DNA of 64,000 nucleotides from the NCBI GenBank assembly GCA_024138025.1, contig JAMXBD010000640.1:434001-498000 (forward strand). Reading direction: 5' to 3'. The DNA comes from Combretum micranthum (taxonomy: Eukaryota > Streptophyta > Magnoliopsida > Myrtales > Combretaceae). How positions within the stretch are numbered: position 1 is the first letter of the stretch; the number at the start of each line of letters is the position of its first letter. Of this stretch, positions 45,230 to 57,059 are shown one piece after another. The position numbers and the translations under genes were made by a program. The notes beneath the pieces are model-generated. The model did no database searches and had not been told where the DNA came from. It was given only the letters and a program-made list of their open reading frames with translations.

Positions 45230-46525
45230 TAACAAGGTCTCTAGCTCTCTAGGCTTGGACTAGATCTGCTGTTCTGCTCTGAGCTAGCTCTGGTGGTGTC
45301 CTTTGGGCTAGCAGAGGGAGTATGCTCTAAGCTGGGACTAGACTCTGAAGAAGTCTCATAGTTCAATTCCTCCCTAGCTGTTTGATTAATGCAACAAATA
45401 GTAGCTTTCACTGCTTTGAAAATCATGCTCCGGAATTTCTTGTTCTTTTTTATCTCCTTATCCTGTCTATCCCGGAGTTATTGATTTTGTTTCTTTAGGT
45501 CTTAAACATCCATCCTAAGCTGATTCATATCATATCCAGATGGAGTACCAGGAGGAGGAAGATGAAATGAAGAAGCTGGCATATCAGCAGGGGCTAGAGC
45601 TGGAAATGGAGTAGGTATATCACCAGGAAAGATATCCTGGAACTCAAACTCCTCTAAAACTGGTGGTGGTACTCCTCTGGGGACTTTAAATAATCCCCAA
45701 CCCCTGAAAGGAGCAGATGAAATCTTTTTACTGGGTATTTCTACATCTCCTTCAGGTATCTCAAAGATATTCGTCCCCTTCAACAACTTAGTAATGTATC
45801 CTCCACAAAACAGGAATCAAGTCCTGGTATCATCAGCTTGCTTGAAGATAAAATTCGCTATCTCCACTCCCAGATCAATCCTATAGTCTACAATGAGACT
45901 ATACAAGTAGAACATATCAAAACTAGTCACTTTGTTGTGACTAGTCTTTTGCAACTCACTGTATGTGCAAGAATATGATGGAGAAGTTGATGTTCCACTT
46001 CAGTAAAAGTGGAGGCAACTGATTTTGATGCGATGTAAGTATCATTTGAGGGAGCAATCAACTCAAGCCAGTAGGCCTCCTGTGTCATCGCATTCTCTCC
46101 TCTAGGCCAGGAGTTAGGAAGTTCTAAATTTTGCTGCTTCTCTTCATATAGTCCTAAACCTTGCCCCATAGCTTTAACCTAATCTCATGGATCTTTCCAT
46201 AAGCTTGGAAAACAAACTTCGAATTTTCTTCATCGGTCTCAACTTTCAATGTGGAGAGAACTTCAAGAGTTAAATTCTTATAAGCCGGTTCCCTCCATCC
46301 AAAAATTTATAGCCAAGCTAGATCTCGAATCGAAGCTAATACTCGATCTCTAATGCCAAAATCATCAAGTAACTCTCAATCCATATATTGAGAGTTCATG
46401 AAATCCATTTTCATGAGGCATTTCTTTCGATCCTTAGCATACTACTGGCTTGAAAGAACATTTCGAGACTGTGAACCAGATGAAGACGGCTCAGTAGTGT
46501 GCTGCTTCTTCTGTTTTGAAGCCAT
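45230..46525 (-). pseudogene. Third ORF of Athila in env position (degenerate)
   Basis: Lies between pol and the 3' LTR, where Athila-group elements carry an extra ORF often called env-like. Its ATG at 46525 opens MASKQKKQHTTEPSSSGSQS; in-frame stops follow near 46442, 46378 and 46315. A later segment has EPAYKNLTLEVLSTL, a motif of the plant retroelement ORF family to which the Arabidopsis ATHILA ORF-1 domain belongs. Further segments are 46169-45927 (ending in HHILAHTVSCKR) and 45786-45502 (GDVEIPSKKISSAP, then PRGVPPPVLEEFEF), with a Ser-rich tail at 45426-45241. No clear signal peptide or membrane segment could be read, so an envelope role is not shown by the sequence. The ATG follows a splice-acceptor-like site by two bases. 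Confidence 0.7.
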
Positions 46526-46527
46526 AT

Positions 46528-47317
46528 CTGCAAAAAATATATATTAGAATTATGGTTGAACAAAATCATAAATCTCATGCATCATGTAATATCTTTTAAG
46601 AACAAGACTTAGCACAATTCTAATTCCAATAATCCTAGAGCAATTTGACTTCATAATATATACCTAATACATGTCACAACATGAATTGAATCCAATCTTG
46701 AATACTAGACACATCAAATAATGAATCTCATGGCATGAAATTGGTGTTAACAAACTTACTCTTGCAAAAATGGACTCAAAGCTAGCAGCCTAGACTAGCC
46801 AGCTTAGAATTGAACGTTAAAAATTCAAAATCCACAGGGACATAATGTAAGTCATGATCTTCAAAAATTTTCATTCAAAATTTTTTTAATCTCAAAACTT
46901 TCCACAATTTTCGAATTTCTAAGTTCAAATTGGAGTAATTAAACAAATTAGAGCTAAAAAAAATCACAACATACAAATTCATTTTTTTCATCCAATTTCA
47001 ATCATAACATCAAAGCTCCAATTTCAAATTTTTCAATCCTATTTCTTCATCAAGAATCCTAATCCATGAATTCTTTCAATTCGATCAAACAATGTAATTA
47101 TAAGCTAATCCAACGAGCAGACAACATTCTATATTAGTCACACAACTATTAGCAGCCACAATTCATTCATCCAATCAATTTGTAATCCCATCCGCCTTCA
47201 TCTCAATTTGCGCACACACACATCCCAATTCACAATTCGAAGCATATATGAGAGTTCTAGCAGAATAATCACACTCCATTAAGCATAAAAACTAAAATTA
47301 AGAAAGAATTTACTTAC
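46528..47317 (-). other. Possible intron ahead of the Athila third ORF
   Basis: On the - strand the donor CGATCAG|GTAAGTAAATTC (GT at 47317-47316) matches the plant consensus perfectly. The acceptor TATATTTTTTGCAG|AT ends at 46528, two bases before the ORF's ATG. The 790-base interval is AT-rich, as plant introns are. Splicing is the usual way a downstream retroelement ORF reaches the 5' cap. No transcript evidence can be seen here. Confidence 0.5.
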
Positions 47318-48063
47318 CTGATCGAGTGAAATTAATCCAAGCAAATGAGAGAGATCAAAGTGAGAATGAGAGTGAGTTGAAAGTGAGAGTGAGTGTAAGA
47401 GAAATGAGGGGAAGAGAGAAAAAACCTACTAAAAATCAAAATTGCAGAACATACGCTGGCAAATCTATCGAATACACCAGCGACGTACATGCCAGTGTAT
47501 TAAATTTTAATTCTTGCCAATAGCAAATGGTCGTGACTTTACATTATACACTGCCGGTGTACAGGTCTACGCCAAATTGAACACTAGCGACATTTGTAAC
47601 CCAAATGCCAACATTTGTCGGGATGAAAAACCTTTAAGAATGATAATTACGCCGCCCCAAACACTAGCGACGTAATTATCATTAAGCCGGCATTCTCTTG
47701 AATTTGGCCTCTATTGCATACGCTGGCTGTAAGTCAGTGGCTTTGAATTTTCATTTGCCGGCATTTAGCATTTTTTTCTCTATTATATATATATATATAT
47801 ATAGCCTAAAAATTACATTTAGTACTCTAAATATAGAGTACTTACCTTTCAATTCCTTAGATCTTTTCAATTTGAGCAAATCGTTCCTCATTCTCTTTTT
47901 GAAATTGGAATCTCCCAATTAAAGCTCAATTGCATGATCTGTACATACTGAACACTGAGTTAGTAAAAAAAAAAAAAAAAATACTACTATTACGTTAAAC
48001 ATGCGTTGCCTCCCAAGGAGCTCTTAGTTTAAAGTCACTTAGCCCGACTTTTCTTGTTTAAAC
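47318..48063 (-). other. Spacer after Athila pol: leader-like tract and palindromes
   Basis: On the - strand it starts after the pol stop with an A/T homopolymer (47964-47981), then a 20-base TA microsatellite (47784-47803). Next is a region with GCCGGCGTA-type palindromic motifs (47440-47760) like those in the LTR. It ends in a C/T-rich tract (47420-47335, repeated ctcactctcac) directly before the splice-donor-like site. The tract looks like a plant 5' leader. Confidence 0.5.
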
Positions 48064-49190
48064 TCAGCTTAGATCTTGAAGATCCAAGACCTTCTTACTT
48101 GCCTCCACAAATTTTCTCTCCCAAAAGTGTTTCATTTGATGACCATTGACTTGGAACAGCTCCTCTCCTTCTTTCTTGATCACAATCACCCCATAGGGCA
48201 AAACTTTTGTGATTTCAAATGGGCCCAACCATCTAGACCTTAGCTTACCAGGAAAAAGCCTTAATCGAGAGTTATAGAGTAAAACCTTTTGTCTTTCCTT
48301 GAAGTCTTGATATAAGATTTGCCTATTATGCCACTTTTTAGTTTTTTTCCTTGTAGATATGAGTATTCTCAAAAGCATCGTTACGAAACTCATCTAACTC
48401 ATTCAATTGGAGTAACATGTGGTTCCCAGCAGCTTGCCTATCAAAGTTTAAAAATTTTACAACTCAATAAGCTTTGTGTTCCAATTCTACAGGGAGATGA
48501 CAAGCTTTTCCATACAGCATGCGATATAGGGACATTCCAATAGGATTTTTGTAAGTAGTTCAGTAAGCGCAAAGTGCATCATCAAGCTTTAGCGACCAAT
48601 CCTTTCTTGATGAATTGACTATTTTCTCAAGGATTCGCTTAAGCTCCCTATTAGATAGCTCCCCACCACTTGTTTGAGGATGATAGGGTGTGGCCTCCTT
48701 ATGTCTCACTCCATACTTTGCAAGTAAACTATCAAATTGTTTATTGCAAAAGTGAGTTCCTCCATCACTGATAATTGCCTGGTGTCCCAAACCTAGTGAA
48801 AATATTTCTTTTAAAGAACTTAAGTACTCCTCGTGCATTATTAGTAGGTAAAGCAACAGCCTCAACCCACTAGGATACATAATTAGCTGCAACAAGAATA
48901 TACTTAGTTAGGGGATGATGGGAATGGTCACATAAAGTCTATCCCCCAAACATCAAAAATTTCTATCACTAGGATCCTATGTTGTGGCATCTCATGTTGC
49001 TTGGAAATATTCCCTGTTCTTTGGCATTGATCACAACTTTGCACATATGCTCTACAATCTTTGAACATAGTAAGCCAGTGAAATCCACATTGAAGTACTT
49101 TAGCAGCAGTTCGTTCAATGCCAAAATGACCACCAGCTTCTCTACTATGGCAGTGATAAAGTATATTGGCAATTTCAGATGCAGGTACAC
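48064..49190 (-). pseudogene. Integrase of the Athila element
   Basis: Joins the cDNA to host DNA. The N-terminal zinc site is in the 49170-49010 region (a CDQC-type Cys pair can be read in one frame). The core has WGIDFM with the first catalytic Asp near 48950. The open frame 48895-48560 gives [19 protein letters not shown] (second Asp) and [19 protein letters not shown] with the catalytic Glu. The C-terminal part (48393-48064) shows WHNRQI, VLLYNSRLRLFPGKLRSRW, GPFEITKVLPYG and a Leu/Lys-rich end, the GPY/F module, without a chromodomain. This is normal for Athila. At least three frame changes and several stops occur, although the catalytic acids survive. Confidence 0.9.
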
Positions 49191-49239
49191 ATCTCCTAAT
49201 TACTTGGCCTGCATAACTTTTGAAAAGAAATGGCTCATC

Positions 49240-49870
49240 CTAGAAATATTGTTTCACATCTGATAAAAATTTTCTTTTCTGGTGATGAGAAATATTATAA
49301 GGCAAAATCCCAGCAACCAAGTAATTTAGTATGTCTATAGACCAAGGTAGATCTGTAATTGAAACTTCATAGAGATATTCATCAGGGAATGATTTATTAA
49401 TAGGCAACTCATCATTCTCATTTACAATCCTCGAAAGATGGTCAGCAACAACATTTTCCACTCCCTTCTTATCTCTAATTTCAATATCAAATTCTTGCAA
49501 AAGCAATATCCACCTTATAACCTTAGGCTTTGCATCTAATTTTGCTAATAAATACTTAAGTGCAGAATGGTCAGTATAGATAATTACCTTAGAACGATGA
49601 GTATGATCTGAATTTGTCACAAGCAAATACACTAGCAATTCTTTTTCGTGGTAGCATAATTTCTTGTGCTTCATTCATCATCTTACTAGCATAGTAAATT
49701 ATGAAAACTCGGTTCCTTTTCTGACCAAGTACTGCACCAACTGCCATATCACTTGCGCCGCACATCAGCTCAAAGGGTAGCTCCCAATCTGGTGCTACAA
49801 TAACTGGTGTAGTGGTCAATTTTTCCTTAGAATTTTCCTTCAAAAAAAGCTTGCAAACAATCATCATCAA
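49240..49870 (-). pseudogene. RNase H of the Athila element
   Basis: The two overlapping open pieces give WELPFELMCGASDMAVGAVL, then [11 protein letters not shown] (49870-49589), and [48 protein letters not shown] and [11 protein letters not shown] (49674-49240). The first catalytic Asp (ASDMAVGA), a later TDHSAL Asp and the final ADHLSR Asp are present. One frame change near 49620-49650 separates the halves. Confidence 0.92.
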
Positions 49871-49949
49871 AGGAAAAAGGAGTATCCTTCTCTATAGCAA
49901 AAGAGGTCGTGAAATCTTGGAAAAATCCTTGATAAATCTCTTGTAGAAT

Positions 49950-50830
49950 CCTGCATGTCCAAGGAAACTTCATATTCCTTTCACATTCACTAGTGGTGGC
50001 AACTTGGAAATCACCTCAACTTTAGCTTTATCCACTTCTATTCCCTTTCTTGAGATCTTATGGCCCAGCACAATTCCTTCTTTCACCATAAAGTGACACT
50101 TTTCCCAGTTCAAAACCAAGTGAGTGTCCTTACATCTCTTGAGCACAGATGACAAATTCTCCAAACAGTTGTCGAATGAAGCTCCATATACAAAAAAATC
50201 ATCCATGAAAACTTCAATGAATTTCTCAATCATATATGAGAATAATGCCATCATACATCTTTGGAAAGTTGCTGGTGCATTATATAAACCAAAAGGGATG
50301 CGTCTAAATGCAAACGTACCGTATGGACAGGTAAATGTAGTCTTCTCCTGGTCTTCTGGAGCTATTGGAATTTGATTATAGCCCGAATACCCATCCAAGA
50401 AACAGTAATAATCATGCCCAGTTAGCCTCTCTAGCATTTAGTCTACGAAAGGCAGAGGAAAATGATCATTGCAAGTGACGTTATTCAACTTTCGATAATC
50501 GATGCACACCCTCCATCCAGTCATAGTACGGGTTGGTATCAACTCATTCTTGTCATTATGTACAACTGTCATACCTCCCTTCTTAGGTACCACTTGAGTA
50601 GGTAGGACTCACCCACTTATTGTCGGAGATAAGATAAATAATTCCAACGTCAAGTAACTTTAATACCTCCTTCTTCACTACTTCTTTCAAAGTAGGATTA
50701 AGTCTTCTCTATGGTTGAACTGTAGGCATGCATTCAGCTTCCATAAGGTTCCGATGAGTGCATACAAATGGATGGATTCCATGAATATCTACAATTGTCC
50801 ACCCAATAGCCTCCTTATGTCTTCTAAGCA
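49950..50830 (-). pseudogene. pol: Reverse transcriptase of the Athila element
   Basis: Copies the RNA genome. Upstream blocks are seen around 50740-50460: WVSPTQVVPKKGGMTVV, then WRVCIDYRKLNNVTCNDHFP. The main open piece (50437-49970) gives LTGHDYYCFLDGYSGYNQI, YGTFAFRRIPFGLYNAPATF and FIEVFMDDFFVYG with the active-site FMDD at 50209-50198. Then follow LNWEKCHFMVKEGIVLGHKI and SRKGIEVDKAKVE. All catalytic aspartates are kept. A TAG replaces one residue at 50440, just before the piece. Confidence 0.94.
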
Positions 50831-51206
50831 CCTCAATCAACTTACTTTCTTGCTCATATGATAACTCCACGGAAATGATAACTGGGAGTGTGGCATTATC
50901 ACCTAAAAACACATACTTAAAGTGATTAGGAAGCTGTTTCAACTCAAGTTGAGGTGACTCTTGAATGGATGGAATCAATTTCTTTGAACTGGCCTCTAAA
51001 GGCTCAAACTGAGGTGGTCTCGTCCAAGCTTCAGCAACTATATCCACCAAATGATTGTTGTGCACATCTTCATCAATGCTATCCCAATCATTTAGTTTCA
51101 TCAACAATTCATCTTCTCCAATTTCAGGAGCGATATCAAGCTCATCATCACTCCAGTCATGTGAAGGCACATGCTTTGAATACCTACTCATCTCAAAAGT
51201 ATCCAC
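50709..51206 (-). pseudogene. Athila protease-RT linker segment
   Basis: An acidic linker between protease and RT, typical of Athila pol. The frame begins SRYSKHVPSHDWSDDELDIA, then has PPQFEPLE, LKQLPNHFKYVFLGDNATLP and KLIEVLRRHKEAIGWTIVDI, IHPFVCTHRN. The last part leads into the first RT block and overlaps its start. The frame is open for 165 codons, unusually well preserved for this element. Confidence 0.85.
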
Positions 51207-51224
51207 ATTATATTCTTGAACCAG

Positions 51225-51632
51225 CTAATCAACAGTATCAATATGGAAGCAAGTATCATTACCAGTTAAGTGTCTGAGAGATCGAAACACATCAAAAGTA
51301 ACTTGCTCATCCATAGCCCGAAGTGTCAATTTTCTTTGTGCCACATCAATCAATGCTTGTCCAATAGTTAAGAAAGGTCTTCCCAAATCAAGGGAATCTC
51401 CGGTCTTCAGCCATATCAAGAATGATAAATCGGCTAGAAAAATAAACTTGTCCACCTTGATTAACACATCCTCTACTATCCCTCTTGGATGTTTAATGCT
51501 TCTGTCGGCTCGTTGTAAGGAAACTATGGTCGGTTTACATTCTCCTAACCCCAACTTCTTTAAAATCAACAAAGGCATAAGATTTATACTTGCACCAAGA
51601 TCACAAGTGCCTTGTCGAAATATGATTGCCAA
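51225..51632 (-). pseudogene. Aspartic protease of the Athila element
   Basis: Processes the polyprotein. The active-site segment CDLGASINLMPLLILKKLG begins near 51603; Athila proteases have this DLGASINLMP form. Downstream, TGDSLDLGRPFLTIGQALID is the conserved second half. The preceding stretch at 51640 is in another frame (CIIGN...), so there is a frame change just before the motif. Confidence 0.92.
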
Positions 51633-53620
51633 TGATGCAAGGAATAGTGAAATTGACTGGATCTTTCAATTTTGGTGGCAACTTGTTTTGAAGAATAACT
51701 GTACACTCATGGGTTAACATAATTGTCTCATGTTCAGTTAAGTGTCTTTTCTTTGTGAGGATATCTTTCATAAACTTCGCATAAGATGGCATTGATTCGA
51801 GCGCATCCATGAATGGAATGTTGATGTGCAATTTCTTAAAAACTTCCAAAAACTTCTCAAACTGATGATCTAGTTGTTGCTGCTTCAACCTTCCAAGAAA
51901 AGGAATAGGTGGAATGTAATGCTTCACTTCAAGATTTCGTCTCTCATCTTCTTCAACCTTTCTTTTCCATTTATCATGGCTTGGTGATGGTACATCTAAC
52001 TTAATTTCAGGTGAATTTTTAGCCTTATCCCCATGCCTTCCATTGCCTTGGTCATCAATTGTTTTGCCCTTTTCCTTCACTTTTTCTTGCATTTCTGAAC
52101 TGCTTCCCGTACCATTCTTGATGACTTCTTTTCCACTTCTAAGAGTGATTACTTTCACCTTCTCTTTAAGATTCTTTTAAGTAGTACTTGGAAGAGTGCC
52201 TTGAGGATGGTGTCTTGATGTTTCAGACTATTGAGCTAATTGAGTATGCAAATCTTGAATAATTGAATCTTGATTTGTTTGCTTTTTTAATATCTCCTGC
52301 AAAAGCTCAACTATTTTATCCTTTTCTTTTTGTGGATTTGTCTATTGTTGACGCACAAGTGGTGGTGATGGCAATGCTTGAGGTGCATTTTGATTGCTCC
52401 ATCGAAAATTTGGATGATCCCTCAATCCAGGATTATAAGTGTTGGAGTATGGATTGTAATTCCTAGCTTTTCTCTCATATTGATTCACATAATTTGCTTT
52501 ATCATTACATGAATGTGAAGCATAGGAATCTTCCATAGGATACTCCAAGTAGCTCATGTGAGTGTCATCTTGAGAAATCATATTTATGCTTGACTTATAA
52601 CTCGATCCCGCTACTGACACAGATTACATTCGTCTCATTTGATCAGTGAATGATGCCACTTGTGCTTAAAGTTTGGAAACTGTCTCTGATTCATAAATGG
52701 CACCCACCGGTCTCGGCTTATTCCGCTCACTATGCCAGTGAAAATTTGTTTTGGCCAACCCATTGATTAAATCGTAAGCCTCTGGAGCACTTATGTACAT
52801 CAAGCTCCTACCTATTGTCGCATCAATCATCGTCTTCAATTGCTCTCCAAGAGCTATGTAAAAGATTCTCATCTGATCATGGAGAGAGATTCCGTGGTGT
52901 GGGCAATGTCTAAGGAGCTCCTTAAATCTTTCCCACACTTCATATAGGGCTTTGCCTTCATACTACCGAAAGGAAAGGATTTCGTTCCTCACTTACATCG
53001 TCTTGTTGGGAGGAAAGAATTGTTCCAGAAACTACTGTGCCAACTGATCCCAATTTGTGAGAGAATGTGGAGGAAGAGAATTGAGCCAACTTCTCGCCTT
53101 ATCCCTTAGTGAAAAAGGAAACAGTCTAAGGCAAATTGCGTCATTGGAAACCCTATTACTTTTTATCGTAGAACAGATCTGTAGGAAATTTTTCAGATGG
53201 TCATGTGGGTTGTCAAAACTACCTCCACCAAATTGATCTCTTGCACCATTTGTATCAAAGCTGGCTTTAATTCAAAGTTGATTGCTTGAATAGCAGGCCA
53301 ATCAATGGATGTTGCAACTCCATCAATTGTGGGCATAAAGTACTCCCACATTGGTCTGTAGATCTCATTTCCTACGATCGGATGAGGAGGATTATCATTG
53401 GCCACAACAGAACAGGCAAATTTGGTTGCTCATCAGTTGGGTTCCTATTGTGTGCATTTCTAGGATCTTCATTCTGTCTTTCTTCAATAGGGGGAGGATT
53501 TTCTTGCGGGTTCCTTTCCATTGCTCTTGTATTTTGTGCTCGTCTTTCTCTCAATTGACGGTGGTAAGTCCGATCGATCTCAGGATCGAATTACAAGTCT
53601 TGGTCCTGCTCACCTGACAT
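51601..53620 (-). pseudogene. gag: gag of the Athila element (broken)
   Basis: Structural protein of the particle. The start ATG at 53620 (MSGEQDQDL, then a stop) lies about 115 bases after the primer site. Recognisable parts in order: Arg-rich N-end 53554-53372; PTIDGVATSIDWPAIQAINF at 53405-53193; the capsid core near 53150-52666, where DKARSWLNSLPP and WERFKELLRHCPHHGI match Retrotrans_gag; EQLKTMIDATIGRSLMYISA with EAYDLINGLA; an Asn/Tyr/Pro-rich segment (52620-52342); and the KVITLRSGKEV motif at 52158 that marks the gag C-terminal region in Athila. From 52158 to 51601 one frame is open (185 codons), with a Lys-rich middle. At least four frame changes or stops interrupt it. Confidence 0.9.
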
Positions 53621-53733
53621 ATAAGAACAAACGGATGATGGTAAACTATTTTTTTTTTTTTTTTTATGGCTTTTCTAAATTTATATGCTTAGTCTAAGGG
53701 ATTAATTATTATTCTAAAATCAGCAAACGTAGC

Positions 53734-53750
53734 TCCCGACAACGGCGCCA
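53734..53750 (-). other. Primer binding site, tRNA-Asp type
   Basis: On the - strand TGGCGCCGTTGTCGGGA starts 3 bases after the LTR end. This is the Asp-tRNA-type primer site typical of Athila elements, with one likely C-to-T change. Confidence 0.92.
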
Positions 53751-53753
53751 ATT

Positions 53754-55630
53754 TGATACTGGCAGTAACTACACACTAATAATTTTCAATTTCAAACAAA
53801 CGGTGTAATACTTAACCGGTTAGCAAAATCACCGGTGCAATGCAGTATTTTATGGAAAGTCCAGGTCATGTCCATAGAGAGCTAATGGCTAATTATTAGA
53901 AACTAAATTTTCCCTAATCAAGCAATTGAAGTTCAGCTTTTTGATTAATCTATGATAATTTAACTAAAATTGACTACAAATGATTGTAATGAACTAAAAC
54001 CGTTAGTTCTAGCAACAACAAGAGATATGGGTTTAGGAGATGCAGATAATATATGAATAATGCATTTATATTCTCATTTGAAATGATTCATGCTTCAAAT
54101 TGATAAATAAAATTGATTACTTGGGATTTAATCAAATTCACTAAGAATTGCTCACCTCTCAGAGTAGCAAAATTTATAGTAAACTATCCTACCAAGGTAA
54201 TTTATCTATGATTAACAATTTAATAGCAATTTGTTCTCACCAAAATTACTATTCTAGTTAAAACTACAAAATAACCGCAAGTGACCTAAATTTGCAATCC
54301 TAACGCATAAAGATTAGTGAAATCTTAAGTTTCATCACAGCTTGCATATCCCTATGACAAATCTCATTCAAAAACTTAAGTTTTACTTGTGTGATCATTG
54401 AATCTTTCCCGGGTATCTCTAACCCTATCTATCTAATCTATGTTAATCAAGCACAAATTAAATAGATTACAAAAGAAATAATTAAATTCTCAATTAATCA
54501 ATTCCAATATCAATATAATTCATGTATCATTCCATCAAATCCATTCATACATATTCATAATAATCAGTAAAGAACAACATCTTAATATACAATCAAGCAG
54601 CAAAAATGATAAACAGAGATTAAAAACACTTCAACAACGGTTTCATTCCATAAACTAGAGTCTTCAAATCCATAATCCCACAAATATGGGCATTGCTTGA
54701 CTGTGGCTAAACCCTAATCACCTCTAAGTTGCTAGAACATTTGGGTTTTAGTACCCTAAGGGAAAAACAAACTCAAACATTTGTAAAACTCTCTTTTTCT
54801 TACTTTTCTAATGAATTCCGTATGTCTTCTAACAAGGAATCCTTAGAATATATAAGCAAAATATTCAGGCATTTCATATAATTTTTGCAGTTACAAAATG
54901 TACACCGGCAGTTACAACTTCTACGTCGACGGTGTACATAGCTAAAATACTTATACACTGGCAGCTTTGGCTTCGGCGTTAACGGTTTGCATTCTGTGGA
55001 TGACCTACGCTACTTCAATGCCGGCGGCGTAGGGTTTGAAATGCCGACGTGCAAATGAAACTTCAAAAGCTGGCTAGATTTAATCAAAGGCCAGCTGTCT
55101 AAGTAACAATCTTCAAAATTTCAATTCTGTGGACGCTTTAAGCCGTCTCAACGCCAGCAGCATTGAATCCTAAAAAGCTGACATCGAAGCAAATTGCAGA
55201 AGCTGGCTTAGAATCCCTCTACACTGGTAGTGTTGAGCCAGTGCTAAATTCTTGGCTTCTGATCTTCGGCATATACGACCTCAAGGCTAGCGGCGTATAA
55301 GATCAGCTTTGCCGACCTTTGATTTCTTGATTTTGTTCCATGTTAAGGCTAGTTGAATGCCAGCATTGTCGAGGCAATGTTGAAGCTTTAATATGATGAT
55401 CATTCTCTAAATCGGCTATACGTCGGCGGAGTATGATCCAGAAAAGCCAGCGTATCCCCTGAGATTCTTCAATTTCAAATCAATTTGCCTTGTAAAGCTT
55501 TCCTTTGATAAATTTGGACTTGAAACATAAACCTAAACAATCTGAGTACCAATTGTGGAAATTTGTATGAAATTCAACTCAAATTAATCACTAATTGCTT
55601 GTTAAAATTGTGTAAAATATGATCTTATCA
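53754..55630 (-). repeat. 5' LTR of the Athila element
   Basis: 1877 bp. On the - strand it runs TGATAAGATCATATTTTACA...CTGCCAGTATCA. It differs from the 3' LTR mostly by scattered transitions, many at CG sites, and by short indels. A TATATGAAA sequence (around 54880-54888) replaces the TATATAAAA of the 3' LTR. Confidence 0.93.
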
Positions 55631-55638
55631 GTCATCAT

Positions 55639-56470
55639 ATTATGATGCACGCAAGATGCTAAGACAGTTGGAAATGGATGCAAAAACCCTATATATGCTT
55701 GTAAGAATGACTGTCTACTTTTCCAAAAATAATCTAAAGACTTAGACAACTGTTTGATGTATGGGGAAAGAAGGTAGAAACTTCATTTGAAGAAGCAAAA
55801 GAATATGTTAGTTAAGATTTTACATCATTTTCTATTAATTCGACATTTACGATGGTTATTCATGTGTAGGAAGAAGGCTTCGAGGATGAGATGGCACAAC
55901 GAAAGTTATATTAGTGAGGAAGGTATGTTGAGGCATCCTATGGACTCCGAGTAGTGGAAGGGTCTGGATGAGAAATACCCTTGGTTCACTTCGAATTCTT
56001 TGAGTGTGAGAGTAAGACTTGCTACTAATAACTTCAGTATTTATGCAAACATGAGTATAACAAATAGTGTATGGCTTGTCATTCTGTTTATAGACAACGT
56101 TCTACCATGGAGATGCATAAAAGAGATATACCTAATGATGTCACTTTTAATACTCAGACCTAGATCTTCAAGTAAGGACATTGACATATACCTACAGGCC
56201 CTAGTGGAAGAGTTAAAAGAGCTATGGTTGAAAGGTGTGAAGAGATTGGATGTGATAGAAGGTTAAACGTTACTGATGGATGCTACATTATTGTGGAAAA
56301 ACAATAATTTTCCAACATATGGTAACATTTCTGGTTGGATAACGAAAGGATATAAAGCATGCCCTATATGCAATGTACACTGTATAAGTGACCATGCAAA
56401 CAGTAAGTTCCATAATATGGGCCATAGATGGTTCTCTCCCTAACCATCTCAGCAACAAGCTTCGCCTTAA
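55639..56470 (+). pseudogene. CACTA TNP2-type transposase remnant
   Basis: The TNP2 protein (Transposase_21 family) cuts the CACTA ends. Starting directly after the Athila insertion, readable blocks are: NDCLLFQK (the Cys-Asn-Asp-Cys region near 55705); LLIRHLRWLFMCRKKASRMR and MRWHN near 55830-55900; GMLRHPMDSE, then WKGLDEKYPWF; and the open frame 56000-56266 with RLATNNFSIYANMSITNSVW, then LPWRCIKEIYLMMSLLI, SSKDIDIYLQALVEELKELW. After a stop, FPTYGNISGWITKGYKACPI closes the core near 56310-56370. The Asp of LATD (family) is Asn here. Many stops; dead. Confidence 0.85.
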
Positions 56471-57059
56471 CTATGGAGAGGTAAAACTCGTCTTACCTAA
56501 ATATTATATACAAACACTTGCACGGTTGTTTTCCACACTTTTAATATTTTCCACATTTTGTTCTCTTCATTTGATTGGATTATGCTTTTCGTATGATATT
56601 CTGGTCTTAGGCCACTTTCGATGATGAATTCTCTAGCACCAATTAAGTAAGATGTTCATTCTTTAATTATTTTCACAACATATTACTTCCCATACTAACT
56701 AATATTTTATTTGTTATTTTTTTCAAGTGTTTGAGTAATTTGAAATCATCTATCCACTATTTGAATGGTATCAAAAACTGACTTATTCATACATTAGTAT
56801 TATAATAATTTTTTTTTAGAATATATTAACTTATGATTACCATATAGTAAACTTAATATTAAATTTCTAATATATAAATATTATTATTTGAAATATTATT
56901 TTTTGACATAAAAATAACAAACAAAATAAAATAATAATAGTTTTATACTAAAAAAATGGAATGTAAAAAAATTTATGAACTAAGAAAAATAGAAATTGGA
57001 ACAAAAGAAACCTTAGAATATAAGCGCATGATTCTCTATCCTGGTATGATATGACGTGT
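56471..57059. other. CACTA interior after the transposase core
   Basis: AT-rich, no recognised motif. The C-terminal part of the transposase that would be expected here is deleted or unrecognisable. An open frame at 56388-56624 is incidental. Confidence 0.5.

Larger units (their letters stand above)
41815..55630 (-). mobile_element. Ty3/gypsy retrotransposon, Athila type
   Basis: Read on the - strand: 5' LTR (55630-53754), primer site of tRNA-Asp type, gag, protease, RT, RNase H, integrase, a long spacer, an env-position ORF, polypurine tract and 3' LTR (43714-41815). The primer site, the DLGASINLMP protease motif, the polypurine tract sequence and the extra third ORF are all Athila features. 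LTR ends are TGATAAGATC...AGTATCA. An 8-bp direct repeat gtcatcat flanks it (41807-41814, 55631-55638). It lies inside the CACTA transposase gene. The LTRs are similar over their whole length, so it is younger than the Tekay element here. Many frames are broken. Confidence 0.95.

Noticed and set aside
53286..53617. Two + strand frames of about 90 residues
   Set aside because: Both are antisense to the N-terminal part of Athila gag.
56388..56624. 78-residue frame with a hydrophobic C-end
   Set aside because: Overlaps the end of the CACTA transposase remnant in another frame; hydrophobicity follows from T-rich DNA.
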